A stretch of 64,000 nt of DNA from NCBI GenBank assembly GCA_029582265.1, contig CM055822.1, positions 44,627,936 through 44,691,935 of the forward strand, in the 5' to 3' direction. The notes beneath the pieces were generated by a model, which was given only the letters and a program-made list of their open reading frames with translations, did not search any database and was not told the origin of the DNA. Each line of letters begins with the position of its first letter. Position 1 is the first letter of the stretch. The translations under genes and the position numbers were made by a program. Shown one piece after another: positions 33,679-46,139 of the stretch. This DNA is from Zoroaster sp. YZ-2022. Its lineage: Eukaryota > Echinodermata > Asteroidea > Forcipulatida > Zoroasteridae.

Positions 33679-33847
33679 GGGTTTCCCGTAGAACTACCCT
33701 GACCATGGTGAAGCGTCCTTTGGGATCAGTGACTCCACGCAGGGCTGCAGGTTGTGACAGGAATGCGGGTCTACCTTTCCTGACGAGTTCTTATACAAGA
33801 TGTGGGACGACGGGTCCAACACTTCATTGAGCTTTATTAGTTATTAA
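33679..33847 (+). CDS. Unidentified candidate gene, exon 2 (frame uncertain)
   Basis: It follows acceptor TTGCATTTCAG after a 200-nt intron. In the phase set by exon 1 it stops after GFPVELP. Shifted by one base it reads VSRRTTLTMVKRPLGSVTPR and is open to the TGA at about 33,828-33,830. In the third frame the end reads TFPDEFLYKMWDDGSNTSLS to TAA at 33,845-33,847. The last two strings look protein-like, so single-base errors or another acceptor may hide the true frame. No family recognised. Confidence 0.25.
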
Positions 33848-34081
33848 TTTTCATTGCATTAAATCAGTAATATAAACTTAGATTATGATAAAGTAAGCTT
33901 GGAATTTAAAGAAATCCCGAAAAGGAATTGGTAATTGGGCAGCCATTACACACAAGTTTCGTGAATGCATTAAATAAGTTTTATAATTTATCTTAATTCC
34001 AATCTGTTTTCACTGTGTACTTTCGTCTGTCTCATGTTGATATTGGTCTGAGTGGTGGCGCAAGGATCTGCTCGCGGACAG

Positions 34082-34200
34082 TGACATAGATAGTTACTTT
34101 CATTGGTTCGAACGCATACAGGGTGACAGATAGTTGCTTTCGTTGGTTCATACAATTACGATATAGATAGTTGCTTTTGTTGGTTCAAACCAGCAGTTTA
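34082..34200. repeat. Three diverged units of the 44-bp minisatellite
   Basis: CATAGATAGTTACTTTCATT, ACAGATAGTTGCTTTCGTTG and ATATAGATAGTTGCTTTTGT, each followed by GGTTC and partial ACGCATACAGG-type sequence. Confidence 0.7.
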
Positions 34201-35389
34201 TCTTCCTCTCTATTTTGTGGAGAGGGTGAGTAGAGCCTCTGGATCTGTCACTGGATACCACCGTAAATGAAACATAATACTGAAAGTACTTGTTTGTCGA
34301 TTCCCTGTAATGTAAATAATAACTAGGGCCTAAACGAAAAAACACATCCTCACTTTCCCTTTGTTCCAGATCACAAGGATGGTGAAGCACAAATTGCAAA
34401 TAGACCAAACTCCCACTGCCATCTGGCTCTGAACTGTACTTATATTAAAAAATCCACCTTGAATAATGGTCTGAAGAGGGAGGGAGGTCGAGGCGAACAT
34501 AGCTGTACAACTGTCTGGTCCGTGAAGCCTGACCCGTGAGCGGCGAAGACGAAGGCCATTTATATCCATTTCCGGCCAGGTCATGAATTCGTACATAAAT
34601 CGGCTTGGGCGTCGATCGGTGGGGTGGGTGGGGGCGGGACATGACCCTCCACTTTTTAGAAGGGGAACACAATATAAAAAATGTCCCCCCACTTTTTGAT
34701 GGTCCATGAATACAGAAAAAATAACTAAATATGTTATCCTATCCTGACTACTGAGGAATAAGCTACCTTTTTTGGCAAATTAATTCACAATATTCATAAT
34801 TAAGCCCCGCTCAGAACGCACCACACTTAGCTTCCCAGAGTCGAACATTGTTTTCGTAACTCTGGATGCTGGGATCTACAGAGGTGAATCTACAATCTTA
34901 TACAGACTTGTTCAGGACACTGGAACGAAAATCATTCCTGTTCCCCGTCCATTGGCGTCGACTGGTTTTGTAATTGAGGCCGTGCGCAGGTTGAATTTAT
35001 TGTTAAGTCCGTATGCCTTTTGGCAAAATCCATACTTCCATAACAAATGTGAACGCATTGCCGGAGAGGGGGTTAAGTCAATGGGTATGCAGCTCAGAAG
35101 CTTTATAGTTATGGTCTCTGTGATTTTCAAATGTGCCAATGTATTAAAACAGCAAAACCATGAAAAAGTGTCCGAAAATATAGCAGACTTTTAGCAAGTG
35201 GGGAAATATTTGGGAGGGGATGATTACGTTGGCCTCCCCTGTCCCCCTCTATAATCATTCCTATTGATTTCATGTCAACGTTTCAACATTAGGATGGATT
35301 CATTCTAACGAGAGGTCAGATATCGTTGCATCAATGCAACAAGGTCGTATAATAGTTACGACCTTGTTGCAATTTCCATCAATTTACCA
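34201..35389. other. Unassigned sequence
   Basis: It contains a GC-richer patch (about 34,480-34,660) and open stretches below 130 codons on the minus strand without recognisable motifs. No RNA gene seen. Confidence 0.35.
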
Positions 35390-36165
35390 AACCTTTAACG
35401 TATTCATAGCTTTACTCTAATAAACATTAACATATCTAAAGTCATAATTCAAGTATCGTGCAAACACAAAGAAAACTCTATAATAAAGGGTTTTTAAACA
35501 CAACGTATAACTGTGAAAAAACAACGTTAAGTTTGAACGCGTTTTGTTTAATTCATAAACACTTTATTTGTTTATGTCTCAGCTGTAATGCCTTAATGTC
35601 TAAATTAATTTAAACGCAACAAACATGTTTTAGTACCGGTATAAAAAAGTACACCACAACGCTTTTAACTTTGGAAAATAAACACCAAAACATATCCATA
35701 AGTGTTATCAGAAAAGGTGTTTTATAAGATGTTTAAATATTACACTTGTTTTACAGTGCGGGTTAGGAACAAACAAATTTTTTAAAGTTAAATATTTCGA
35801 TAAACTGTAGTCCACACTCTAATAAAAAGAGCGTGATAAACACTCTGTATAATATACACCAAATCAAGTTAGCTTTTAAAATTTTCCAACAAAAGAAATA
35901 AATTTGTTTTGACCAAAAATCAAAACCATTCACCATCGTGGTTCCCCAAAAAAAAGTCTCAGTTTCTGGTCTCCAAGCATTTAAAAAACTTTTGCTATGG
36001 GCTGTGTCCAGTGCAGCAAAAAATTCTGGATCTAATTAAATTCTGCCGTGCTGTACTTCAAACGACTTTTCATATGGGGGTGGCCGAAAAAAAAAGCACG
36101 TCACCACGCACCGATTTTGAAGCAGATGATGACCAGAAACAAGAGACTATTTGTTGGCCTTATGT

Positions 36166-36552
36166 TAACTAAACATTTGTATTAAGTGACGTTTATTGGG
36201 CTGTTTGTTGAGATGGTGTTGGCCTTATATTTAACTAACAATTTATTAAAACATTGACATATTTTGGAGCTGTTTGTTGAGATAATTATTGTATATGTTA
36301 ACTAACATTTTGTATTGGTGACGTTTATTGGGCTGTTTATTTGAGATGGTGTTGGCCTTATGTTAACTAACAATTTGTGATAAGTGACCTTATTGGGCTG
36401 TTTGTTGAGATAGTGTTGGCCTTATGTTAATTAATTTGTATTAAGAAGTGACGCTTATTGGGCTGTTTATTGAGATAGTGTTGGCCTTATGTTAACTAAC
36501 AATTTGTGTGTTAAGTGACGTTTATTGGGCTGTTTGTTGAGATGGTGTTGAG
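36166..36552. repeat. Tandem repeat, about 64-bp unit, six copies
   Basis: The unit is TTATGTTAACTAACAATTTG, then GTGACGTTTATTGGGCTGTT and TGTTGAGATGGTGTTGGCC. Copies A and B have a single version of this sequence (about 18,130-18,200), so it expanded only in copy C. Confidence 0.85.
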
Positions 36553-36970
36553 GAAAGGACATAGGCCATGAGGGCCTTTCTCAACTTTGAGGGGTCAAGT
36601 CTCGTTATGATCAGGCAGACTTTCGATATGACATGGAATCCGGTGTCGTAGTTCGTGAATTCAGTGACTGGAAATAATACCACACAGTGCGCTTGCAGGG
36701 CCAAAAACGGCGCGATAAGATCTTTGGGCCGTGGCTATTGCATAATCATTGTATGCATACTTTTATTTATGCAGCAGGGATCTTACCCAAGGAAGATTCC
36801 ATGCCCTGTTAAAAAGTTTGCCTGATCGTGACATATTGCCCCTTTAAACTCTTCATAAAAATATAATAATATATATATCAAATATGCCCATTTCCTTTTT
36901 TGAAAAATTTGATTAATGGTTTAATTTAAACCATTTCATTGTGTTTAATCATTATAACCTTTATGCATGT

Positions 36971-37101
36971 TTAACCCATCCTATCCCCCAAAACGCATAC
37001 GAATGGGTTTTCCCACAAAGTGGGCAGAATCCCAAAAATTTGTAAAAAAAACAATCCCTCTTGTGGCCCCGGTGTCCCATCAGTTTTTCCAAAGGGAACT
37101 G
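36971..37101 (-). pseudogene. F5/8C exon B remnant (copy C)
   Basis: It aligns with 18,965-19,105 but has many indels, no intact stop or acceptor and no continuous frame. Exons A and N are not found after it. Confidence 0.6.
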
Positions 37102-37239
37102 GAAAATTTTTAAAGAATGGCCTTCTTTTTTAAAAGGTTTTAAAAGTCGTAGAATAAGGGGAAAATTTCAAAAAAAATTTCCCTTTAATCCCGTGGTTTA
37201 ATCATTTCATAAAGTGTAACAATTTGAAGAATTTTGGGT

Positions 37240-37320
37240 AACCCTGTAACTCAATTGAATAAATTTTCTAAAAAAACTGGTGGTAAACTCGGTTTCGATC
37301 GTATGCTCTGTGTTTTTCGA
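37240..37320 (-). mobile_element. Penelope-like tail fragment
   Basis: It resembles 12,260-12,335: AACTCAATTGA, AACTGGTGGTA, CGGTTTCGATCGTATGCTCTG. Confidence 0.4.
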
Positions 37321-40300
37321 AATTACATAATTAATGCCCAAAATTTGTCTTACATCATCCTCACCATGCAAAGCTGGTTTTCTTGATTCTAACCCTTCTA
37401 TCCTTGACCGCGTGAGACGATCCCTCTTTTCGCCATTGGTTTTGTTGCCATCGCCGCACCCGTTCATAAAATTTAACCTTTCTTTAAACCTGCATCGGGA
37501 AAATTTTTCCTTCTTCCTCCGGATGGACAGGAATCTCCTACGGATATCAGGTATTGATGACTGTTTCTAAGAAAAGAATATTAAAAGAGCAACATGCAAC
37601 GCATTCCATTGTTTAGAAGGGAGATTGAATTAGTGAACTTATTTTTTTATGTTACTTTACTTTTGTTAAACCCCACAGTTTAAAATTTAAAGTGTATGTT
37701 ATTTTAGAACAGAATAAGTCACATTGCAAACAAACAAAATGATATTATTTTCAAAAGATTAGGTTATAAATTCGTAAATATGATTGAGAACACACGGGTG
37801 AAATAAAAACATCTTAACATCTTAACACCCCCCCAAAACAAAAAAGGCGGCATTTTTGTTTGGTTTTTGACACCCTGGGGCCCCCTTTGGGAATAAACTT
37901 TTTGCCAACTAAGCATAGCTTCTGGTAAGTCTCCTGCCTCATAAAATTAAAACAATTTACTAAAATTTTTAAATATTCACCATTGTTTTGTCTTACTTGC
38001 ATGATGAAAAGCAAATGATATGACCCCCCTGCTAGATTTGTTGAACTTTTAAAAAAAAAAGATAAAAACGTTACCATTTTTTGTTGAGGAGACTGGCTAG
38101 GGCCCGAACTGGCGTTTCACCCAAACTGGTTCCTCATGTCCCTTAGCCTGGGGAAAAACATTTTTAGTTCCCATAGTTGCACCCGGCCCCGGGGTTTTTG
38201 GGAGGCTCAAACGGCCGTAGACGTACAGCTTGCACCCCATCTTGCTGAATCGCTGTTTTCACCACGCTGGGAAATTTCTAAACTATGCCGTTTGGGAGTT
38301 CCCTCGAGAACAAGCACGCTGAAAAAGAATGCCCGATGTTAAATATGGCCCCCTTTTTACTTACCAACTTTTTTTCTGTTCGGAAAAGAATGATTAGCGA
38401 AAGATTACAAATCTAACTGCCTTTGTTTACAGTATACATACAATCTCATCGTCCGTTTTATAAAAGGTTTCAAATTTTTCCTTTGAAATTTGCCCCGCAA
38501 AATAAACACAACCAATTGTTTTTTTGTAACTGAACCGATAATATACCCTCAAAAAAATGGATTCTTTTTCATAATTGAAGAAAATCAAACAAAATCCAAA
38601 AACACATAAGGAAATACGTGGACAACATTGAAAAAAAACCCAAATAGGGAAAATGAACTTGAAAAAATCATGCCCGTCGGTATCCCTATTTCCCTGATGA
38701 CATTATCTTTCTTTCTTTTTTAAATTTCCAATTTGTGGCTGTTTTTAACCTTTTAAAAATTTTTAGTATCATGCTAATGAAAATTTGCATATTCAATAGC
38801 ACAACCGGGATCAGATACAACATCATGTTGGGTTTTGAGGTATTTGTTTTTTTTGTTAAATACCTAGGGGGGCAAAACAGAATAATCTTCCTACTTACCA
38901 CCTCTGTCGCCTTTTAATTTGCCAACCCCCTTTAAGGGGGAAAGAAAATTGTTTGTTCCTGTTTAAAAACATTATTTAAATTCCAGTTCGTAGTAAAGCG
39001 GAAAATTTTTCTTGCTAATTTGAAGAGCGTTTTAAAATGTTTACGTAATGAGGAATGGGAGAATGGGGTTTAAAAAGGGGGGTAATTGTGTAGAGTGGTC
39101 AGTTCTAGGACACCCACCGCATTTTAAATTTCAAAGCAGGCTGCAACAATGGAACAAACAAGCAAAAATGATGAACGAAAGACAGGCGGTTGTGGGGTTT
39201 AAACCCATTAAGGGCAAATTGGACAACCTGATATCTTTCCAAGCTGTAATAAGTGAATCTAAGGGATATTGGGCAGCCAGTTAAATAAAACAAAGAGAAC
39301 ATTTTTTAAAAGACAACTATCTTTAAACGTAAAAAATGGGGGACTAATTTTCAACCTGAAATCGTCGGGAAACTGAAAGACGAAGCGAGCCCCAAAATAA
39401 AGACATTCCCCATCAAAGGACATATCAGAATATTTTGTAAATCGGCAAAACGATAAAGCTTGCAGATTTTGAATGGGCTGGAAAATGGGCCAAAAAATTA
39501 AAAAATCCACCTTCAGACTCGGGAAAACGAAAAAGCATTTAAAGCGAAAAGGGGTCAAAACACAACAGGATCAAGTCGGACTCGAAAATCAACCCGATTT
39601 TGTCGTACCCCACAACCGCAGCAAGCTAAGGACACAGGGACGGGCAGGGGACACAGCACCAGCGGATCCAAACGAGGGGTTTGTTTTTCCTGGGTCAACC
39701 CGGGCACTGGAAATTTGAGTTTCAAAAAGGCTATCCCAAACCCGATAAATAAAATAAATCTTTTCGTAGATCAGTGTTTACAGGTGTTTTTATCAAGGAA
39801 GATGGTTTTTAAAATACCGTAGAATTACTGAAACACTTGTCGGGAAATTTTTTTCTAAACAATCGCATGAATCGGGTTTATGATCCTTGCCCGTTGAAGG
39901 TTGGGAAAAAGTTTGGGAATTGAAAGTAACGTTCGGTCCAAAGAATGGGCGGGTAAATAAAAAATTGCAATTGCTTATCGAGTAAAATCAACACAATTGT
40001 AACAAATAAAAATCAGGGTTCAATTGCTTAAAAAATTTTAAAAACCTTTTCTTTATACCCTTTGTTGGGTGGGTTAAATTTTAAAAAGGGTTTTAAAAAT
40101 GATGGGGGGTCGTTCCGTTGTGTGGTTGTATATGAGGATGTGAACATGGATGCTGGAAAAAATTTGGGGGGTGGTACAAATGTGAGCAACTTTTAACGAA
40201 CTGTTCGTTAGTTTAAACAAAAGACCCTGTTCAATGAGAAAAAATCAGTTGCCGGGGGGAAAAGACGAAAGGGAAAAGCATTAAAAAACAAATGTCAATT

Positions 40301-42165
40301 TCTACCAAAAGGTAAACCATGGAGAAGCAAAGAAAAGATAGCAAACATGAAAAGTCAAGGAAAAGAAAACAGATGGGAAACAAAAAGAAATAGGAAGATT
40401 GTTTTGGTTCCAAGGGGAAAAAGATCTTTCAACATCTTCAAAGGGGGTGAAAACCCGACTATTCAAGTCCTGCGCCATTTTCTGGTTTCAAACCAAAATT
40501 GACTGCTGCAACCCAAATTTTCAAAATTGAACCCAAATAATTTTTCTGGTAGTTGATTTATCACATTTATTCTTTTTACACCTTTTTATGTTCCCCTTTC
40601 ATGAAAACTCGGCCATGATGGCGGGGAAATGCAACATGCAAGTGTTACAAAAAGGGAAACCCCATTTTGTATCTTTAAAAAAAATTGAAGTGCTACAAGC
40701 ATTATAAAAATCGGGTTTTTTTATGTTCCCAAAATGTAATCTTAGTAATTGCTTAAAATCATACAATTTTTTTGTAATTCTGGAATTTCTTCAAGTAATT
40801 GCTCACTTTTTTGAAGATTTAAAAAAAATGACTAGTAAAAAAATTGCTACTTTTTTTTTCCGGAATGAATCTGTTGAGAGGTTGGGTAGAGCAGATGCAT
40901 AGAGCTCAACAAAAAAAGAAAAGTCTTGAAAAAAAACAATAAACCCGTGGGGAAGAAAGATTTTTACTATTGGGACGAAAAAATTTGGCACACATCAAGG
41001 ATGTGATAGTGCAAAAGGGACAAAATATCTTTAGAACTTTGCTGATTCAGTTCAGTTGAGAAACAACAAATCGGCCCGAATAATCCCTCATTTGTCAAGG
41101 GGGATATTCAAAAATTGTTAAAAAGGGGGCATATCTAAGGGACATAAAGCCCCAAATTGTGGGGGGTTTTTAATACTTTTATACGTAGTATCATCCTCAT
41201 AATTTGATATTTAAAGCACATCTTGGACGTACAAAATCGTGATTGGTTTGTGCGGTATTTGTTTTTATTTTTTTAAAAACGTCATAGTCAGGGACGGTAA
41301 TCAGAATAATCTTACCCTCTTTTCCCTTTGTCGCCTTTGTAATTTGCCAAATTCCCTTTAGGGAAAGAGTAAATGATTGTTTGTTCCCGTATAAACAATT
41401 CTTTAAAGTTTTTTATTTAATGATGAATCCCCACTGTTTAAATTTTCAATGTCCAAGATCAACCAACCATTTACATTCCCCGGGGTGGAGAGGGGGAAAA
41501 AACGAGGTTTTTTCAAATTTTAAAAACCCATGGGATGATGTTTTTTGGTCCTAAAAACTTTCGTGAGATATTTTTAGATTTATTTTAAAATTTTTAATTT
41601 GAATGATTGTTTTTTTATTTGTGTGCATTGTACCATAAAAGTTGAATTTTTTCTTCATTTAATTTTTTTTTATGTTTGTTTATTGAATTAAAGTTTTTTG
41701 ATATTGTGTGGTTAACTTTTGTTGGTTTTTATTAAAATAAAAAAAAAAAAAATAAAGATGAACGGGTTCCCCGTCTTTTTTAAAAATTAGTGCTCTTAAA
41801 TTTTTTCTGGTCTTTTGAGTGTTTGATTACTTGTATAAATGTTGGGGTAACAGGTTTTTTTGGGAAAGGGGTTTAGTTTTGATTCTGGCACATAGTGCGA
41901 TGTGAAAATCTCAATTTCATGAAAAAAGGCCCTAATAATGTGGACTTATATGCGCATATCCCCAAACTGGTGCGCAAGGCGCATTTTATTATTACCCTTC
42001 TCATCAGGCTCCCTCATTCCGAAAACCCTCTCAGCCCCTCGGGATTATAAGCTCAATTTCTGCCATTACAGCGCAAAGGGCTAATCAAACACAACAACCA
42101 ACTCTGCCCCCACAGGTACCCATTTTTCCTGGGGGGGGAAGCAATTTGTAAAAATCTTGTAAGGA
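37321..42165. other. Low-complexity, probably poor-quality consensus; no features
   Basis: Unusually dense in homopolymer runs (AAAA, TTTT, GGGG, CCCC). The adjacent duplicated copies C and D show the same texture where copy A does not. No domain, RNA gene or element could be recognised, and frames here should not be trusted. Confidence 0.5.
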
Positions 42166-42174
42166 CCAAACACC

Positions 42175-42257
42175 ATGGTCGGGTTGGGGTTTGAACTCAC
42201 ATTCTGACGACCAGGCTGAACACAAAACCGATGCACTAAACCCTCGACCGGCACTCC
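42175..42257 (-). repeat. tRNA-derived SINE head
   Basis: On the minus strand CCGGTCGAGGGTTTAGTGC (A-box-like) is followed by GAGTTCAAACCCC (B box, 42,185-42,197) at tRNA-like spacing. Flanking stems are imperfect, as expected of a SINE rather than a tRNA gene. Confidence 0.5.
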
Positions 42258-42414
42258 CCAAAATCGATAAAACAAAAGGGCCAAAATCATATTTTAAGGT
42301 AAAAACACAAAAAAGTTAAATCGTCAATTTTTTGTACGTCGAATCTGTTGGCCCCAGGTAAATCAACATTGAATATAAATTGGTGTTTGGGTTTTTGCCC
42401 AAACCCTTTTTTTT

Positions 42415-42532
42415 CCCCCTCCTCCTCCCCCTCCCCCTCCTCCTCCTCCTCCTCCTCCTCCTCCTCCTCCTCCCCCTCCTCCTCCCCCTCCTCCTCCTCC
42501 TCCTCCTCCCCCTCCTCCTCCTCCTCCTCCCC
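42415..42532. repeat. (CTC/TCC)n microsatellite
   Basis: Continuous CTCCTC/CCCCTC tract. The Glu-, Arg- and Ser-rich frames across it are artefacts of the repeat. Confidence 0.95.
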
Positions 42533-43600
42533 AACCAACTCAATCTGCCCCCAACAAAAAAAAAATTCCCAAATTTAAAACCTTCAAACTTCCATAGTTA
42601 GACCTTAACTGTGAAACCCCGGGCGTCATGATAATCGAAACCCCAACGGTGAGTCGGGTCCCAACAACAAAACCCCCAATTTGGTCCCCGATTGTGGGGG
42701 AAATTCTAATATGGGGCGCTATAAACTTTTGTGGTCTTTACTGGTGCGAAAAATTGTCTTAGCCTATCAATGCCAAATTTGGGGAAGTTTGTTGCTAATC
42801 GGATTGTTTAAAAGGGGCATGGGAAAAGAGGGTTTCCCGGGGGAAAGTCCATGGGCACCTCTTTACTGATTTTTGCCTTTTTAATTTTTTTAAAGGTTTT
42901 TTGAATTTCAAAACTTTATGGTCATTTGGGGGGCTGATCATCCTTTTTTATAAACATAACGCGTTTGTGGAGCATATCGCTGTAAAAGGGAACGAAAAAT
43001 TTATTCCCCTTTTTTTTTTATTCAAAGTTTTTAAAAAATCGAAGTCATTCAGACACCATTGGTGCTTCACTATGGTTTAAAAAAAGGAAAAAACGAATAC
43101 TTTAAAAAAATTTTAAAGTTGTGATTTTGTAAACAATTTTCGTACATTTCACGGATACCCTTCCCATGGTCCCTTAATTACACTGTCAAAACCGGGGTTT
43201 TTTGATAAAAAGGCATGTTGATTTGGGGTTTATATGGGCTATTGGTTTTTGGGAGTTTACTTCAGTTTAAAAGTAGGCTTCAGGCAGTACCAACAAAAAT
43301 GAATGATGTCTTCAATATTATTATTAATAATTGGGGGGAAGTCGGTTTTTATGACTGTTATATGACCTTGTGTGTATAATTTAATTTAAAAACAAATATT
43401 AATCTAATCCCCTTAAAGACTCCATGGCTTTGGTTAACTTTTTAATATTTAATTATTTTGTAAATTTGAAACTAAAAGTTATTGTATTTCCCCTTTTAAC
43501 TTGTCGTTAATAGGGGCCCCTTTCAATAAGACATACCCCGATGGCTATTTGGTTTTCTTTTTGTGGCATTTAAATTTTTTCACTAAAATAAGGGAAAAAA
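42533..43600. other. Low-complexity, no features
   Basis: Same homopolymer-rich texture as 37,321-42,165. Nothing recognised. Confidence 0.4.
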
Positions 43601-44080
43601 ATATCAACACCTTTTTGGGGGAAAAATGAAACATCACATCATGGAGGAAGGATTTTTTCAAGAAAAATTTTGTGCAATTTTTACAAAAACCAATGCCCTT
43701 TTAAATTTCTGGTCCTCTCCAAAATTAAATTTTTTCCCATTTTTTTACATAAATTAGAACTTTCTATAATTTTCAAAACTTTATTCTTGGTCCATGTACT
43801 TATAAAAACCCTTCCCCTTTTTTACAGCATTTCACTGTGACATATTATTTTCTCTTACATGAATTAGAACTTTCTGAAATTTCAAATACTTTTTTTTTGG
43901 TCCATGTACTTTTAAAAACCCCTGAAATTTCAAATACTTTATTCTTGGTCCAGCTTTTAAAAATTTCCTATTATTTTTTCAGCATGTTCCCGTGATATTA
44001 TCTTCCTCATTCCCTAAATTAGAACTTCCAAAATTTTTAAAACTTTATTCTTGGTCCATGTTTAAAATTCCCAAAACTTG
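43601..44080 (+). mobile_element. Helitron-like internal fragment (degraded)
   Basis: It matches 1,590-1,870 and 5,750-6,020. The 115-bp subrepeat (ATTAGAACTT...TTTATTCTTGGTCCATGTAC...TTTTTACAGCATGTTC) is present about four times here, against two in the full copies. Termini are not seen. Confidence 0.6.
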
Positions 44081-46139
44081 AATTTGACGTAACCATTTAA
44101 CTTTAACCCAACATTTTTTTTTGTTGTGACAAAAACTTATGTCTAGTTTTATTTTTTATTTATTTAAAAACCCTCTTTTGAGGGGAACCCATCCCCCAAA
44201 TTTTATCATTTGGGGCCCTCATATTATATAAAAAAATATCAAATTTTACAAAAACTATTACAGGGGACAGATGAATTAATAATAATGATAAAACAGTCTT
44301 AACGGACAATTACATAAAAAAACGAAGGACCAAAATTTCACAAAAGACCCCCCCCCAGTCTACCATACTGATTAAAGATACGACTGGGGAAAATTAAAAA
44401 TGGAGCAAAAACAAAAAAAAAATAACAAAATGAACAACAATTTTTAAAAAACCCTCAAAAACAAATTAATTAAAATTTTAAACCCAAAATCTCGGGGAAA
44501 AAACAAAAATCTATGACAAAAAATAATACTTAAACCCCCCCTTAAAAACGTGAATGAAGAATAAGAGTTTGAACAGTGGTAAAGGGGCACCATTTAAAAA
44601 AAAGGACTCTTTTAAAACTGTTTTTTAAAATTTCATTTGGTTTGGGGTAAAAAAATTACCGTTAATTGCCGGTTTTTGGTCGATCCCCTGGATGGGGAAG
44701 TCTCTGGAGAAGGGAGCAAAACCCCAAAGGGCCTTAAAAAACCGGGGCATAGAAAAAAGGGGGGTTTGTTCTATAGGTGTGGGGCAGTGACAATAATTGT
44801 TTTTAACAGCCAAAAAAATAGGTGCCCATTGTTTTGTTTTGGACCGGGGCCCAAAGGTGCATGGACAGGGTTTTTTTTTAGGAATTAGGGGGGTCCCAAA
44901 CCTAGATACGGGTGAAATCGAACATTTGGTTTTGATACTGAATATCCTTTTCTAACTGCCGTTGCACGGACACTGAAATCAAAAAACCCGGGTCCGGTCA
45001 TTCTAATTTTCATTTGATTACTTTTTGTTTATAATGAGCACTCATCATCATTATTTTTGATTTTGATTACATTTGTAACTGTTTAAATTGTCATACTTAT
45101 CTTTGATTAATTTGTTGAAGGGAAAATTAAGCAAATTTAAAAAAGGTTGAGTTTAGTTGAGGAATACAAAATTTGTTCTGGTTTTTTTTGTTTACATAAT
45201 CATTTACTAAATAATTAAATTAGTTAATTAGTAAAAAAAATAATAGAACAATAATTCTAAATACCACAAAATCCTTGAGAAACCAAGAAAATACAAGACG
45301 CCCTGGGGTGTTTAAAAATCGAATGGAATGGTTAGTTTCCCAAAAGACACAACATCATTCGGCGGGGATTCAAACCCCACATTCTGACTGGGATCAGAAC
45401 ATAAGCCACCCATTATTATTATTATTTTATATAATCTTTTTTTACATAAAATCTAAAAAGGGGGGGAATCAATCAACATCAGTTGGTTTGACCTTTTTAT
45501 AAAAAAAGTATTTTGACTTGAACTCTTGACAATAAAAGATGTAACTTGCTGAAAACTGGGGTAATCGTAACTCTTTAATTTTAATTTTGTAGGTAATCAC
45601 CCAATGCCCAAAGTGAATGAACGCCGTGATCGTAGGCGTGACGCCCTCAGTGGTAAATTTCATTTTTCCTTTTTTTCCACCCATCTATACAACGGATAGG
45701 AGAGGGCGCTGTTGCCTAAAAAAAAGTTGAAGAAACCCAGCCATCATGTTGGTTCCCCAATTCAAAAGGTCAAAGTCAAATGTCTTTTAGTATACAACAA
45801 AAAAAACAACTAGTTCAGCATCCTCGGCATTGTCTCGGGGGGGTAGCGTAAACCGTCCGGCCGTCATTTTTTTAACAAAGATGGCGAAAACGAGCTTCAC
45901 CCAATCGGGGACCCATCCATCAGTATAGAGATCAGTTTTTCCACTATACATTTCAAACAAAATTTAAAAAAGTTCGCAAAAGTAACTTCTGACTTTTTTT
46001 AAATTTTTTTTAAAATTTTGGACACGGCCATTTGGCAGCTCGGGGACATGACCATGAACGAACCCGACAAAGTTTTTGGGTTTTTAAAATGATATTTAAT
46101 TTTGGTTTATTAAAAATTTCCCTTACGGGTATTTCGCTA
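44081..46139. other. Unassigned, homopolymer-rich sequence
   Basis: No gene recognised. At about 45,355-45,400 on the minus strand there is a lone T-arm-like string GGGGTTTGAATCCCC without a matching A box; it may be the end of another tRNA-derived repeat. Confidence 0.35.

Larger units (their letters stand above)
35390..37200. repeat. Large duplicated segment, copy C (degraded)
   Basis: It starts CAAACCTTTAACGTATTCAT like 17,458 and 27,113, includes the MITE-like element near 35,505-35,759, and ends after a ruined exon B. A stretch at 35,920-36,165 not present at that place in copy A contains GTCACC.CGCACCGATTTTGAAG, which is also found at 16,568 and 47,694. Confidence 0.75.

Noticed and set aside
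42287..42601. Glu-rich, Arg-rich, Ser-rich and Leu-rich frames
   Set aside because: Artefacts of the (CTC)n microsatellite.
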